A DNA stretch of 64,000 nucleotides from Microbacterium sufflavum (lineage in GTDB: Bacteria; Actinomycetota; Actinomycetes; Actinomycetales; Microbacteriaceae): positions 434,001 to 498,000 of the forward strand of contig NZ_CP078076.1 of NCBI RefSeq assembly GCF_023101165.1, in the 5' to 3' direction. Numbering within the stretch: position 1 is the stretch's first letter; every line of letters begins with the position of its first letter. Below are positions 27,100 through 36,838 of this stretch, one piece after another. Under the pieces are notes generated by a model that ran no database searches, was not told the origin of the DNA, and worked only from the letters and a program-made list of their open reading frames with translations. Made by a program: the position numbers and the translations under genes.

Positions 27100-28743
27100 A
27101 TGAGCAGTCGTGCCGGCCTCCCCGCGGAGGAAAGTGACCTGATCGACGTCGACGAGCTGATCGCCGCCTACTACGACCGCGTGCCCGACCCGACGGTCCC
27201 GGCCGAACGGGTCGTGTTCGGCACCAGCGGCCACCGCGGCTCCTCGCTGACGAAGAGCTTCAACGAGAACCACATCCTCGCCACGACGCAGGCGATCGTC
27301 GACTACCGCGCCGCGCAGGGCATCACCGGGCCGCTGTTCCTCGGCCGCGACACGCACGCCCTGTCGCTGCCTGCCGAGCGCAGCGCGATCGAGGTGCTGC
27401 TCGCGAACGGCGTGGACGTGCGCGTCGACGCCCGCGACTCCTGGGTGCCGACGCCCGCCCTGAGCCACGCGATCCTCACGTACAACAGGGGTCGCGCGAC
27501 CGACGACCCCGGCCGGGCCGACGGCATCGTGGTCACCCCGTCGCACAACCCGCCCCGCGACGGCGGCTTCAAGTACAACCCGCCGCACGGTGGTCCCGCC
27601 GACACCGACGCCACGGGCTGGATCGCCGACCGCGCGAACCAGCTCATCGCCGACGGCCTCACCGAGGTGAAGCGCGAGCGGTTCGCCGACGTCGACTGGG
27701 ACGCGATCACCGGGTACGACTTCCGCGACGCGTACGTGCGCGACCTGCCGTCGATCATCGACCTCGACGCGATCCGCAGCGCGGGCGTGCGCATCGGCGC
27801 CGACCCCCTCGGCGGGGCATCGGTGGAGTACTGGGCGCTGATCGCCGAGATGCACGACCTCGACCTCGACGTGGTGAACCCCGAGGTCGACCCGACCTGG
27901 CGTTTCATGACCCTCGACTGGGACGAGAAGATCCGGATGGATCCGTCGTCTCCGTCGGCGATGGCGTCCCTGGTCGCCCGCAAGGGCGACTACGACGTGC
28001 TCACCGGGAACGACGCCGATGCCGACCGGCACGGCATCGTGACCCCGGATGCGGGGCTCATGAACCCCAACCACTACCTCGCCGTCGCGATCGACTACCT
28101 CTTCTCCCACCGCGAGCAGTGGCCGCGCGACGCCGCGGTCGGCAAGACCCTCGTGTCGTCGATGATCATCGACCGGGTGGCGGAGTCGCTGGGCCGCCGT
28201 CTGCTGGAGGTGCCGGTCGGGTTCAAGTGGTTCGTGCCCGGGCTGCTCGACGGCACGGTCGCGTTCGGCGGCGAGGAGTCGGCCGGTGCGTCGTTCCTGC
28301 GCCGCGACGGCTCCGTGTGGTCGACCGACAAGGACGGCATCCTGCTGTGCCTGCTCGCGGCGGAGATCATCGCGGTCACGGGCAAGACCCCGTCGGAGCG
28401 CTACGCCGAGCTGGAGCAGGCGTTCGGCGCCTCGGCGTATCAGCGCGTCGACGCCCCGGCGACGCCGGAGCAGAAGGCCACGCTGGGCAAGCTGGCGCCG
28501 GAGTCGGTCACCGCGACCACGCTGGCAGGCGAGGACATCACGGCGAAGCTGTCGCACGCCCCCGGCAACGGTGCGGCGATCGGCGGGCTCAAGGTGCAGA
28601 CCGAGCACGCGTGGTTCGCCGCCCGCCCGTCGGGCACGGAAGACGTCTACAAGCTCTACGCCGAGAGCCTGCGCGGCCCGGAGCACCTCGCCGAGGTGCA
28701 GGAGGAGGCCCGCGCCGTGGTGTCCGCCGCCCTCGGCGACTGA
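27100..28743 (+). CDS. pgm: Phosphoglucomutase (alpha-D-glucose phosphate-specific)
   Basis: Converts glucose 1-phosphate and glucose 6-phosphate, linking glycolysis to glycogen and cell-wall sugars. The 547-residue protein has the four mutase domains. [10 protein letters not shown] lies near residue 43, the catalytic phosphoserine is S148 in [11 protein letters not shown], the metal site is [10 protein letters not shown], and the sugar-binding loop GGEESAG lies near 390. The phosphate-binding ARPSGTED lies near the C-terminus. It complements the galTKE operon later in the window, which yields glucose 1-phosphate. Confidence 0.96.
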   Translation: MSSRAGLPAEESDLIDVDELIAAYYDRVPDPTVPAERVVFGTSGHRGSSLTKSFNENHILATTQAIVDYRAAQGITGPLFLGRDTHALSLPAERSAIEVLLANGVDVRVDARDSWVPTPALSHAILTYNRGRATDDPGRADGIVVTPSHNPPRDGGFKYNPPHGGPADTDATGWIADRANQLIADGLTEVKRERFADVDWDAITGYDFRDAYVRDLPSIIDLDAIRSAGVRIGADPLGGASVEYWALIAEMHDLDLDVVNPEVDPTWRFMTLDWDEKIRMDPSSPSAMASLVARKGDYDVLTGNDADADRHGIVTPDAGLMNPNHYLAVAIDYLFSHREQWPRDAAVGKTLVSSMIIDRVAESLGRRLLEVPVGFKWFVPGLLDGTVAFGGEESAGASFLRRDGSVWSTDKDGILLCLLAAEIIAVTGKTPSERYAELEQAFGASAYQRVDAPATPEQKATLGKLAPESVTATTLAGEDITAKLSHAPGNGAAIGGLKVQTEHAWFAARPSGTEDVYKLYAESLRGPEHLAEVQEEARAVVSAALGD

Positions 28744-28760
28744 CATCCGGGCGACCCCGG

Positions 28761-28806
28761 CGGGATCGGAACGACCCCGGAGCGGGTGGGGACGTTCGCG
28801 ATCCCG
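28761..28806. terminator. Palindrome between convergent pgm and importer genes
   Basis: CGGGATCG (28761-28768) pairs with CGATCCCG (28799-28806), with additional GAACG/CGTTC pairing inside. It fills the 93-base gap between two convergent stops and could act on both strands. Its ends resemble the palindromic repeats at 24365-24499, so it may be a diverged member. Confidence 0.45.
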
Positions 28807-28836
28807 CGCAGGGGTGGGACCGGAGGGCGGGGCGGT

Positions 28837-29670
28837 TCAGTCCGCGTCGGTGGAGGAGCCGAGCAGCTCGCGCACGCGACTCGACACCCGGTGGAACTCC
28901 GGCGTCTCCAGCACCTCGGCGTACCCGCGGCGGGCCGGGAGGTCGACCCGGTGCTCCTCCAGGATCCGGCCGGGACGCGGACTCATCACGATGACGCGGC
29001 TCGCGAGGTAGACCGCCTCGGCGACCGAGTGCGTCACGAGCAGGACGGTGGTCCCGGTGGCGCTCCAGATGCGGTTCAGCTCCACGTTCATGCGCTCGCG
29101 CGTCAGGGCGTCGAGCGCACCGAACGGCTCATCCATGAGCAGCACCCGCGGCTCGTGCAGCAGCGCGCGGCACAGCGAGACGCGCTGCTGCATCCCGCCC
29201 GAGAGCTCGTGCGGCAGCGACTTCTCGAAGCCGGTGAGACCGGTCATCTCGATGAGCTCGTCGGCACGGGCCTGGGCCTTGCGCATGTCCATCCCGCGCA
29301 TCTCGGCCTGGAGGAGGATGTTGCCGCGGACGCTGCGCCATTCGAGGAGCGCCGCGCGCTGGAAGACGTACCCGATGTCCTGCCGGGGACCGCGGACCTC
29401 GTCCCCGCGGAGGCGGATGCTGCCGCGGCTGGGAGCGGTGAGTCCCGCCACGGCTTTGAGCAGCGTCGACTTGCCGCATCCGGACGGGCCGGCGATGGAG
29501 AGGAACTCGCCCTCCTCCACGCGCAGGTCGACCCCCTCGAGCGCGGTGACCTGACGGCGCTTGGAGGCGAACGTGATCGCCAGGTCGGAGACCTCCAGCG
29601 CGGGGCCGGTGGGCGTGGCCGCCGTGGCGCGCGCCTGCTGATCGTGGGTGAGCATGCGATCCGACCTCAC
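28837..29670 (-). CDS. ABC importer ATP-binding protein (SsuB/ThiZ type)
   Basis: ATPase of 277 residues with Walker A GPSGCGKSTLL (about 48-58), signature LSGGMQQRVSL and Walker B VLLMDEPFGALD. It closely resembles the ATPases of nitrate/sulfonate/taurine and hydroxymethylpyrimidine importers. It overlaps the binding-protein gene by 4 bases and is the third gene of a permease-binding protein-ATPase operon. Substrate is not evident; see the binding protein. Confidence 0.9.
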   Translation of the reverse strand: MRSDRMLTHDQQARATAATPTGPALEVSDLAITFASKRRQVTALEGVDLRVEEGEFLSIAGPSGCGKSTLLKAVAGLTAPSRGSIRLRGDEVRGPRQDIGYVFQRAALLEWRSVRGNILLQAEMRGMDMRKAQARADELIEMTGLTGFEKSLPHELSGGMQQRVSLCRALLHEPRVLLMDEPFGALDALTRERMNVELNRIWSATGTTVLLVTHSVAEAVYLASRVIVMSPRPGRILEEHRVDLPARRGYAEVLETPEFHRVSSRVRELLGSSTDAD

Positions 29671-30701
29671 TTCCCGGGGGTGAACGCGTCGTCGAAGTAG
29701 GTCTCGACGTCACCGTCGCCGGAGATGAGGCCCGCCTTCGACAGCACCTCGAGCGTAGCCTCCCAGTCCTCGGCGGCATTCGCTCCGGGAGCCTGGCCCT
29801 CGGTGGCGTCGGTGTGCAGCAGCTCGATGGTCTCCTCCCACTGGTGCAGCAGCACCTTCTGGGCCGGCATCTGCGGGTCCTTGCCCTCCATCGCGGCGAC
29901 CGCGGCCTCCGGGTCCTCCTGCGCGGCCTCGAACGCCTCCGAGGTCGCGGCGACCAGCGCCTCGACGAGTTCCGGATCGTTCTCGATCGTGTCGTTCGGG
30001 GCGATGAGGCCGTTGCTGAAGAAGTTCAGCCCCGCGTCGGAGTAGCGCAGGTACTCGACGTCCTTGCCGCTCTTGTCGGCGATGGTCGGTCCCTGGTCGT
30101 GGGCGAACCCGATGAGCCCGTCCACCTGGCCGGAGAGCATCGCGGCGATCTTGCCCGCGGCGTCGAGGTTCTGCTGGGTCACGTCGCCCTCGTCGAGCCC
30201 GACCGCCTCGAGGTACATCGGGAACGTCGTGGTCGGAGCGTCGCCGGCGGAGACCGCGATGGTCTTGCCCTTCAGGTCCTCCGGGCCGGAGATGCCGGAG
30301 TCAGCGAAGACCTGCACGGCCGACGGCGTCGTCTGGAGGAAGACGCCGACGCTCTTGATCCCGACGCCCTTGTCGATGTTCGCGAGGACGGCGGGGGTGT
30401 CGGCCCAGCCGAAATCGACCTGGCCCTGTCCCACGGCCTGGGCGGTCTTGGTCGAGCCCTGCCCCGCCTTGATCGTGAGGTCGATCCCGTGCTCCTCGAA
30501 GATGCCCTGGTCGACCCCGTAGTAGAACGCGGCGTGCTCGCCGTAGGGGTACCAGTTGAGCATGAGCGTGACCGGGGTGAGCGCGTCGGCGTCGTCGCCG
30601 CCCTCGCCCGCCGGGGCCGAGGAGCCGCCGCACCCGGAGAGGGCGAGCACCGCCGCGGACGCGAGGGCGATGGAGCTGAGGATGGTGCCTGACTTCTTCA
30701 T
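29667..30701 (-). CDS. ABC importer substrate-binding lipoprotein (NMT1/THI5-like)
   Basis: Lipoprotein of 344 residues with lipobox LSGC near residue 24. The mature domain begins LMLNWYPYGEHAAFYYGVDQ, the hallmark of NMT1/THI5-type binding proteins for hydroxymethylpyrimidine, riboflavin, sulfonates or aromatic compounds. No thiamine riboswitch is visible upstream, and the operator before the operon looks like a LacI site, so thiamine precursor uptake is not favoured. It lies 30 bases after the permease gene. Confidence 0.88.
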   Translation of the reverse strand: MKKSGTILSSIALASAAVLALSGCGGSSAPAGEGGDDADALTPVTLMLNWYPYGEHAAFYYGVDQGIFEEHGIDLTIKAGQGSTKTAQAVGQGQVDFGWADTPAVLANIDKGVGIKSVGVFLQTTPSAVQVFADSGISGPEDLKGKTIAVSAGDAPTTTFPMYLEAVGLDEGDVTQQNLDAAGKIAAMLSGQVDGLIGFAHDQGPTIADKSGKDVEYLRYSDAGLNFFSNGLIAPNDTIENDPELVEALVAATSEAFEAAQEDPEAAVAAMEGKDPQMPAQKVLLHQWEETIELLHTDATEGQAPGANAAEDWEATLEVLSKAGLISGDGDVETYFDDAFTPGK

Positions 30702-30731
30702 CAGTGCCTTCTTTCGTGGGTGCGAGGGGGG

Positions 30732-31583
30732 TCAGAGTCGGACGGTGGCCGCGGCGACGTCGCGCTTGGACGCGTGCCACGGGATGAGGAAGCGCTCGGC
30801 GACCTGGATGATGCCGAAGAGGATCACGCCGAGAAGCGACATGATGATCAGCGCCGCGAAGAGCATCGCGGTGTCGAGGTTGCCGTTGGCCTGCAGGATG
30901 ACGTAGCCGAGCCCCTCGTTCGCGCCGACGAACTCGCCGACCACCGCGCCGGTCACCGCGAGCGTGGCGGCGACCTTCAGTCCGGACAGGAGCTCGGGAA
31001 GAGCGGCGGGCAGCCGCACCTTGAGGAAGGTCTTGAAGCGGCTCGCTCCCATGGTCGACGTGAGCTGGAGGATCTCGGGATCGACGGTGCGCAGACCTGC
31101 GAGGCCCGAGATGACGACGGGGAAGAACGCCATGAGCACGGCGACGAGGATCTTGGGCTCGGCGCCGAACCCGAGCCACACGACGAACAGCGGCGCGATC
31201 GCGATCTTCGGGATGACCTGGGCGAACAGGATCACCGGGTAGAGCGTCTGCTCCAGGCCGCGGGAGTAGACCATGAGCACCGCCACGAGGACGCCGACGA
31301 CGACCGCGATGACGAATCCGATCACGGTCTCGTAGGTCGTGACCCAGGTGTTCTGCGCCAGGTAGGCCGCGTTGTCGGTGAAGGCCGCCCAGGTGTCGGC
31401 GGGCGACGGGATGATGAACGCCGGCACCCACCCGAGGCTCGTCGAGACCCACCACAGGGCGATGACCGCGAGCACGAAGACGAGCGGGTGCCAGTGGCGG
31501 CTCCACCAGCGGACGATGCCCGCGGGCTCGGGTCGGTCGGCGGCCAGCGCCAGGGTCATGGTCGCGTTGGGGGCAGACGACAT
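30732..31583 (-). CDS. ABC importer permease (SsuC/ThiX type)
   Basis: Membrane protein of 283 residues with six helices and the EAA-like coupling loop around LTSTMGASRFKTFLKVRLPAALP. The frame is open to 31670, across the promoter, but GAGGAC precedes the ATG at 31583. First gene of the importer operon. A strong promoter and a LacI-type operator lie at 31611-31670. Confidence 0.9.
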   Translation of the reverse strand: MSSAPNATMTLALAADRPEPAGIVRWWSRHWHPLVFVLAVIALWWVSTSLGWVPAFIIPSPADTWAAFTDNAAYLAQNTWVTTYETVIGFVIAVVVGVLVAVLMVYSRGLEQTLYPVILFAQVIPKIAIAPLFVVWLGFGAEPKILVAVLMAFFPVVISGLAGLRTVDPEILQLTSTMGASRFKTFLKVRLPAALPELLSGLKVAATLAVTGAVVGEFVGANEGLGYVILQANGNLDTAMLFAALIIMSLLGVILFGIIQVAERFLIPWHASKRDVAAATVRL

Positions 31584-31610
31584 GTGGTCCTCGACATCTT
31601 CGTGAAGGAT

Positions 31611-31670
31611 TCGGGAAAGCGCATTCCCGAGCGGTGTTGCGAGTCTATGCCGCCGGTTCCCTCGTGTCAA
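31611..31670 (-). promoter_or_regulatory. Importer promoter with LacI-type operator
   Basis: Read on the minus strand, the -35 is TTGACA (31670-31665), the spacer 17 bases, and the -10 TAGACT (31647-31642). The 20-base near-perfect palindrome TCGGGAAAGCGCATTCCCGA (31611-31630) lies just past the start point, where a repressor would block elongation. Its core AAGCGCNTT matches the site at 38059-38072. Confidence 0.72.
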
Positions 31671-31724
31671 CGCGCGCGGTTCGTCGAGGCGCGCGGGCTC
31701 GGGGATCCCCGACCGGCACGCGGG

Positions 31725-32828
31725 TCACCGGGAGCGCGCGAGGGCGGCGCCGGCGACGCGGAGCCAGCGGGCGGGGTCCTCGAGGGCGCTCTCCCCCGAG
31801 CCGGCGAGGACCGTGAGGGAGACGGTCGCGGCGAAGATCCCGACGTCGGCGTCGGGCGTGATGCGCCCCGCCGCGAGCAGGGGGCGTGCGCCCGCCGCGG
31901 CCGCCATCCCCGCGAGGAACGACGGCACCTTCCCGTCGCCGGACTGGCCGTCGTACGACCCCTCGCCCGTGACCACCACGTCGGCGCCCCGGACGGCGTC
32001 GGCGAGGCCGATGAGCTCCGCCACCTCGGCAGCCCCCGGGGCGAGGACAGCACCCCAGCGCACGAGGGCCGCCCCGGTGCCGCCCGCCGCTCCGGCGCCC
32101 TGGTGCTCCGCGTCCACGTCCAGCAGCGACGCGAGCCGGGCGAGCGCCGCGTCGACACGGGAGATGTCGCCCGGATCGGCCAGGCCCTTCTGCGGACCGA
32201 AGACCGCCGCGGCCCCGCGTGCGCCCGTGAGCGGATTCGTCACATCGGTGAGCACCCGCACCTCGGGAGCCGCCCGCAGGCCGTCGAGGTCGACGGCCGC
32301 GACGTCGTCCAGGCCCCGGGCTCCGGGCGCGACCGGGCGTCCCGCGCCGTCGAGGAAGCGGGCGCCCAGAGCGGTGAGCATGCCGATGCCGCCGTCGGTC
32401 GACGCGCTGGAGCCGATGCCGAGCACCAGCCGCGAGACGCCGTGGTCGAGCGCGGCGACGATGGCCTGCCCGAAGCCCGTGGTGTCCGCGTCCCACGGAC
32501 GCGGTGCGGCGAGCAGCTCGATGCCCGACGTGGAGGCGATGTCGACCACTCCGGTGCCGTGCGGCGCACCGTCGTCGGGCGGCAGGAGGAGCCAGGACGT
32601 GTCGTGCGCGTCGCCGGCGGGACCGGTGACGCGCACGGGCATGCGCCGCGCCCCGGGGACGGCCGCCGCGAACGCCGCCACCGTGCCCTCCCCGCCGTCG
32701 GCCATCGGGCGATGCACGAACTCCGCGTCGGGCTCGACCTCCGCCCACCCCGCGGCGAGAGCCTGCGCCGCCGCAGCCGCGGTGATGCTGCCCTTGAAGC
32801 TGTCGGGCGCGAGGACGACCCGGGTCAC
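31725..32828 (-). CDS. Glycerate kinase (GlxK type)
   Basis: Enzyme of 367 residues phosphorylating D-glycerate. It begins RVVLAPDSFKGSITA, then has MADGGEGTV, GIGSSASTDGGIGML, GPQKGL and VVTGEGSYDGQSGDGK, the standard motifs of the bacterial glycerate kinase family. The GTG start at 32828 forms a GTGA overlap with the stop of the upstream LacI gene; a longer open frame exists but this coupling decides it. It is the last gene of the catabolic operon and suggests that glycerate is an end product of the pathway. Confidence 0.92.
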   Translation of the reverse strand: MTRVVLAPDSFKGSITAAAAAQALAAGWAEVEPDAEFVHRPMADGGEGTVAAFAAAVPGARRMPVRVTGPAGDAHDTSWLLLPPDDGAPHGTGVVDIASTSGIELLAAPRPWDADTTGFGQAIVAALDHGVSRLVLGIGSSASTDGGIGMLTALGARFLDGAGRPVAPGARGLDDVAAVDLDGLRAAPEVRVLTDVTNPLTGARGAAAVFGPQKGLADPGDISRVDAALARLASLLDVDAEHQGAGAAGGTGAALVRWGAVLAPGAAEVAELIGLADAVRGADVVVTGEGSYDGQSGDGKVPSFLAGMAAAAGARPLLAAGRITPDADVGIFAATVSLTVLAGSGESALEDPARWLRVAGAALARSR

Positions 32829-33889
32829 GCCGCTCCCGGGGTGCTGTCGCGCACGACCACCTCGAGCGCGAGCGGCGGCTGGGTCCAGTCGTCGTCGACG
32901 ATCGCCCGGAAGGCCTCGTACCCGGCGTCGCTGAGCGGCACCCGGACCGTGGTGAGCGCGGGGGTCACATCCCGGCTGGACGGCACGTCGTCGAAGCCGC
33001 ACACCGCGATGTCCGCGCCGACCTCGCGCCGCGCCGCACGGATCGCCGCCATCGCACCGATGGCCACCACGTCGCTGATCCCGAACACGACCGTGCCCGT
33101 CGGCACGCCCGCATCGAGGGCCGCGGTCATCGCCGCCGCGGCGGACTCGCGTCGGAAGTCGCCGCGGACGGTCTGCGCCACCGCGCCGCCGCCCTCCTCG
33201 AAGCCCGCGCGGAACCCGGCGAGGCGGTCGTCCGAGGTGCGCACGCCCTCCGCCGCCCCCACGAGAACGGCCGAGCGGTACCCGAGCTGTGCCATCCGGC
33301 GGCCGAGGGCCGTGGCACCGGCGCGGTTGTCGATCTCGACGCGGCGCGCTCCCTCGGCCTCCGCGCCGAACGCCACGACACGTCCGCCGAGTCGGATGAA
33401 CTCCGCGAGCTCTCGGGCCGTCTCGGCCTGGCCCTCCTCCTGCGTGCGCGACGCGGCGAGGATGAGGCCCTGCGGCCGCTGCCCGCGCAGAGCCCGCACG
33501 ATCCGCGCCTCGCGGGCGGGATCGCGCTCCGTGATCGCCACGGTGACGACGAGACCCTGCTCGTCGGCGCCGCGCGCGACGCCCGAGGCGATGAGACCGA
33601 AGTAGGGATCGGCGATGTCGGCCACGAGGAGGGCGATCACCGGCGAGCGCCCTCGTGCGGTCGCCTGGGCCGAGACGTTGGCCGTGTAGCCGAGGGTCGC
33701 GGCGGCGGCCTCCACCCTCTCGCGGAACGCGGCAGCGACCTTGCGCTCTGACCCGTTGAGCACCCGCGAGGCCGTCGCGAGCGAGACGCCGGCCTCGAGG
33801 GCGACGTCGTGCAGGGTGGGCGCCGGACCGCGGGCGTGGCGAGGACGACGCGCGGTCGGCGGCTCCGCCGGGGCGGCTGGCGTGGTCAT
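32825..33889 (-). CDS. LacI-family regulator of the DUF993 operon
   Basis: Repressor of 354 residues. The N-terminal HTH reads TLHDVALEAGVSLATASRVLNGS and the rest is a periplasmic-binding-protein-like sugar sensor (IALLVADIADPYFG to the end). It lies between an isomerase gene and glycerate kinase on the same strand. TAGGCT (33896-33901) ends 6 bases before the ATG, so it also has its own likely leaderless promoter. Likely targets are the GGxAAGCGC-type palindromes at 31611-31630 and 38059-38072; this is inference. Confidence 0.9.
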   Translation of the reverse strand: MTTPAAPAEPPTARRPRHARGPAPTLHDVALEAGVSLATASRVLNGSERKVAAAFRERVEAAAATLGYTANVSAQATARGRSPVIALLVADIADPYFGLIASGVARGADEQGLVVTVAITERDPAREARIVRALRGQRPQGLILAASRTQEEGQAETARELAEFIRLGGRVVAFGAEAEGARRVEIDNRAGATALGRRMAQLGYRSAVLVGAAEGVRTSDDRLAGFRAGFEEGGGAVAQTVRGDFRRESAAAAMTAALDAGVPTGTVVFGISDVVAIGAMAAIRAARREVGADIAVCGFDDVPSSRDVTPALTTVRVPLSDAGYEAFRAIVDDDWTQPPLALEVVVRDSTPGAA

Positions 33890-33932
33890 GCCCAGAGCCT
33901 ACCGGCGGGCGCCTCGGGCCCCTCGGCCGGGG

Positions 33933-34697
33933 TCATGCGGGCCGGCCGAGGTAGGCGCGGAGGGCGGCGGCCTCCCCCGCGAGGTGCGCGGGGTCGTCGT
34001 CCGGGACGAACTCGAGCAGGGCGTCGCGGGGCGGTCGCTCCGCCGCAGCCGCCTCCGCGGCGACGCGCGTCCACAGCGCCTCCCGGGTGCGCAGCGGGTG
34101 CCGCTCGGTCCGCGGCCACCAGGAGAACACGTGCACGGCGCTCACGTAGGCGGCGAGCCGTCGGTACTCCTCGAGCGCATCGGCATCGGGAGCCCCGACC
34201 GTCGGCTGCCAGTAGCTCGACAGCGCCGGATGGTCGACCTCGGCGAGCACCCGGAGGGCGGCCTCGGCCGTGTCGGCGAGGGTGCCGGAGTGGAACTCGA
34301 GGGCGAGCCCGATCCCGCGGGCGGCCGCCTCGACCGCGGCGGCGCGGAGGCGCGTGACCACCTCGGCGCGCTCGCGAGGCGTCGCCGCGGCGGATCCGGT
34401 CGAGCCCGCCCACACGCGCACGCGGTCGGCCCCGAGCGCAGCGGCACTGTCGAGCACGGCCGTGAGGGACTCGGCCGCCCCCGCACGGAAGTACGACCCG
34501 TAGGACGCGACCGCGAGCCCGGCGTCGGCCGTGAGCCGCGCCACCTCTTCGGCACGCGCGACATCGCCGGGCGGCACGTGCACGTCACCGCCCCACTCGA
34601 TCACCTCCAGGCCCGCGGCCGCCGCGAGGGCGACGATCCGGGCGGGCTCGAGCGCGCGGAACGTCACCGAGCACAACCCTGGGCGCATCCCCGTCAT
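33933..34697 (-). CDS. Sugar phosphate isomerase/epimerase-like TIM barrel (1)
   Basis: Protein of 254 residues in the xylose-isomerase-like barrel superfamily. Metal-binding positions are visible as the Glu in ALEFHSG, His in AVHVFSW and Glu in LLEFVPDD; the usual second-shell residue is replaced by SSYWQPTV. Members act as epimerases, isomerases, dehydratases or hydratases, so the reaction cannot be named. It follows the other barrel gene by 60 bases and precedes the LacI gene by 43, in one direction. Confidence 0.8.
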   Translation of the reverse strand: MTGMRPGLCSVTFRALEPARIVALAAAAGLEVIEWGGDVHVPPGDVARAEEVARLTADAGLAVASYGSYFRAGAAESLTAVLDSAAALGADRVRVWAGSTGSAAATPRERAEVVTRLRAAAVEAAARGIGLALEFHSGTLADTAEAALRVLAEVDHPALSSYWQPTVGAPDADALEEYRRLAAYVSAVHVFSWWPRTERHPLRTREALWTRVAAEAAAAERPPRDALLEFVPDDDPAHLAGEAAALRAYLGRPA

Positions 34698-34757
34698 GGC
34701 CTCATCATCTCAATCCCCCTCGCCGACGGGACCCCGCCACGGCGGCACGACCGGCGG

Positions 34758-35630
34758 TCATCGCAGGTGCGGGGAGACGGTCGCGGCGAACGACTCGGCC
34801 GTGCGCCGGACCACGGCGCGCGGATCGGCGGCCCAGACGTCCGCGCGGAAGATCTCGACCTCGATGTCCCGGTCGTAGCCGGTCGCCCGCACCGCGCGGG
34901 TGAGCACGCCGAAGTCGATCACCCCCTCCCCCGGGTAGTGCCGCGACAGCAGCGGGTCGGCGGCGAGCGGCGTCTTCCAGTCGCACACCTGGTACGTGGC
35001 GATGCGGTCCTCGCGCCCGGCGCGCGCGATCTGATCGAGCACCTGGGGGTCCCACCAGATGTGGAAGGTGTCCACGGCGACCCCCACCACGGCCGGGTCG
35101 AAGTCGGCGGCGATGTCGAGCGCCTGTCCGAGCGTCGACACCACGGCGCGGTCCGACGCGTAGAGGGGATGCAGCGGCTCGATCGCCAGGGTCACGCCCG
35201 CGCCGCGGGCATCGTCGGCGAGGGCTCCGATCGCGTCACGCACGCGCTCCCTGGCGCCGACGAGGTCGCGCGACCCCTCGGGCAGCCCTCCCGCGACGAG
35301 CACCAGGACCGCCGTCGACCCCTCGGCCCCCGCCGCCGCGAGCGTCGCGGTCTCCTCGATCGCCCGCCGGTTGTCGTCGAGCGCGGCCTCGCGCGCGGGG
35401 CCGGCCGGGAGCGTGAAGAAGCCGCCCCGGCAGTGCGTGCTGAAACGCAGCCCGGAGTCGGCGAGCATGCGCGCCGCCCCCGCGAGGCCCACGTCCTGCA
35501 CGGGCTCCCGCCAGAGGCCGATCGCCGCGAGCCCGGCCTCGGCCGTGACCTGCAGCGCCGTGGCGAGGTCGGCGTGCTTGATCGTGGCCTGGTTGAGGGA
35601 GAGACGCGGGTCGGGGAACGGGGCGGTCAT
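34758..35630 (-). CDS. Sugar phosphate isomerase/epimerase-like TIM barrel (2)
   Basis: Protein of 290 residues of the same superfamily as its neighbour but closer to the IolE/IolI group. It begins SLNQATIKHADLATALQVTAEAGLAAIGLW, with metal ligands suggested by AIEPLHP, AVDTFHIWWD, VCDWKTPL and EVEIF. Its start overlaps the DUF993 stop by 4 bases. Two different barrels in one operon suggest two successive rearrangement, hydration or dehydration steps. Confidence 0.82.
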   Translation of the reverse strand: MTAPFPDPRLSLNQATIKHADLATALQVTAEAGLAAIGLWREPVQDVGLAGAARMLADSGLRFSTHCRGGFFTLPAGPAREAALDDNRRAIEETATLAAAGAEGSTAVLVLVAGGLPEGSRDLVGARERVRDAIGALADDARGAGVTLAIEPLHPLYASDRAVVSTLGQALDIAADFDPAVVGVAVDTFHIWWDPQVLDQIARAGREDRIATYQVCDWKTPLAADPLLSRHYPGEGVIDFGVLTRAVRATGYDRDIEVEIFRADVWAADPRAVVRRTAESFAATVSPHLR

Positions 35631-36838
35631 GCGTCGACGCCGTTCAGCCGGAGGAGGCCGTGCCAGCGCTCACGGGCGAGCTCCGGCCGCTCGAGGGCGA
35701 GCGCCGCGTTCGCGAGCTCCACGACGCGACTGAGGTGCGGGAGGCTCCGGGCGGAGTGGAGTCCGCCCACCATCTGGAACGCCGGCTGATGGCCGTTGAG
35801 CCACGACAGGAAGGCCACGCCCGTCTTGTAGTAGTAGGTCGGCGCGGCGAACACCTGCCGGCTGAGCTCCTCGGTGGGCCCGAGCAGTGCGAGGTAGCGG
35901 TCGGGGTCGTCCGCATCCAGCGCCTGGATCGCCGCCGACGCCACGGGGGCGATCGCGGCGAAGGCCCCGAGCAGCGCATCCGAGTGCCCGTGCGAGGCCG
36001 GCGTCGCACCGCCGGAGCCCAGGCTGTCGCCGCCGATGAGGCCGACGTAGTGGAAGTCGTCGCCCGTGAACATCCGCACGCCCGCGGGGAGCCGGTCGCG
36101 CACCCAGACCTCGGAGTCGGCGTCGAGCAGGCTCATCTTCACCCCGGCGATCGCGTCGCGGTGCTCGGCGATGATGTCGAGCAGCACCCGTGCCGCTTCT
36201 TCCCATCCGGCCGAGCCGTCCGCGGCCGCCGTCGGCGCGAAGTACCCGGCCAGCTCGGGGTCGAACGCGGTGCCGAGCCAGTGCAGCACCACGGGCGCGG
36301 ACGCGCGGGACAGCACCTCCCGGTACACGCGGCGGTAGTCGTCGGCGCTCTCGGCCGCCCTGGCGAGGTGTCGCGACGCCATGAGCACCGGCCCCGCTCC
36401 CTGCTCCTCGGCGAAGTGCAGCTGCTCGACGTACGCGTCGACGATGCGATCGAGCGGGATGTGCGCGTCGTCGACCTGATCGGTGTTGACCCCGACCACG
36501 ACCGACCCGCCCTCCTCGCGGGCGACCTCGGCGCTGCGGGCGATGAGCTCGCGCGTCGCGACCGCGTCGAGTCCCATGTTGCGCTGCGCGGTGTCCATCG
36601 CATCCGCGACGCCGAGCCCCCACGAGTACACGTTGCGGCGGAACGCGAGCGTCGCGTCCCAGTCGATGTCGGCGGGGCGTCCGGGGGTGTTGTCGGCGTG
36701 CGGCTTCGGCACCACGTGGGCCGCCGCGTACGCCACCCGGCTGCGCAGTGGTCCGTCCGGCCGGGTCACGGCGTCGGGCGCACGCAGCTCGACGCCGGAG
36801 GTGCGCCCGTCGGCGGCGAGCAGACGGAGAGCGCTCAT
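35627..36838 (-). CDS. DUF993 protein, dihydrodipicolinate-synthase-like aldolase
   Basis: Protein of 403 residues matching DUF993, a branch of the class I aldolase/dihydrodipicolinate synthase fold. K234 in AGVKMSLLDAD sits where that family forms its Schiff base, and YYYKTGVAFLSWLNGHQPAFQMVGG is a strongly patterned C-terminal block. A retro-aldol cut of a keto-sugar acid is the likely type of reaction, but no member's substrate is known to me. The ATG overlaps the preceding dehydrogenase stop by 4 bases, which sets the start. Confidence 0.83.
   Translation of the reverse strand: MSALRLLAADGRTSGVELRAPDAVTRPDGPLRSRVAYAAAHVVPKPHADNTPGRPADIDWDATLAFRRNVYSWGLGVADAMDTAQRNMGLDAVATRELIARSAEVAREEGGSVVVGVNTDQVDDAHIPLDRIVDAYVEQLHFAEEQGAGPVLMASRHLARAAESADDYRRVYREVLSRASAPVVLHWLGTAFDPELAGYFAPTAAADGSAGWEEAARVLLDIIAEHRDAIAGVKMSLLDADSEVWVRDRLPAGVRMFTGDDFHYVGLIGGDSLGSGGATPASHGHSDALLGAFAAIAPVASAAIQALDADDPDRYLALLGPTEELSRQVFAAPTYYYKTGVAFLSWLNGHQPAFQMVGGLHSARSLPHLSRVVELANAALALERPELARERWHGLLRLNGVDA

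Noticed and set aside
31584..31724. Thiamine pyrophosphate riboswitch before the NMT1/THI5-type importer
   Set aside because: The short leader is taken up by the LacI-type palindrome and ribosome site, and no CTGAGA or ACCTG core of the riboswitch is visible.
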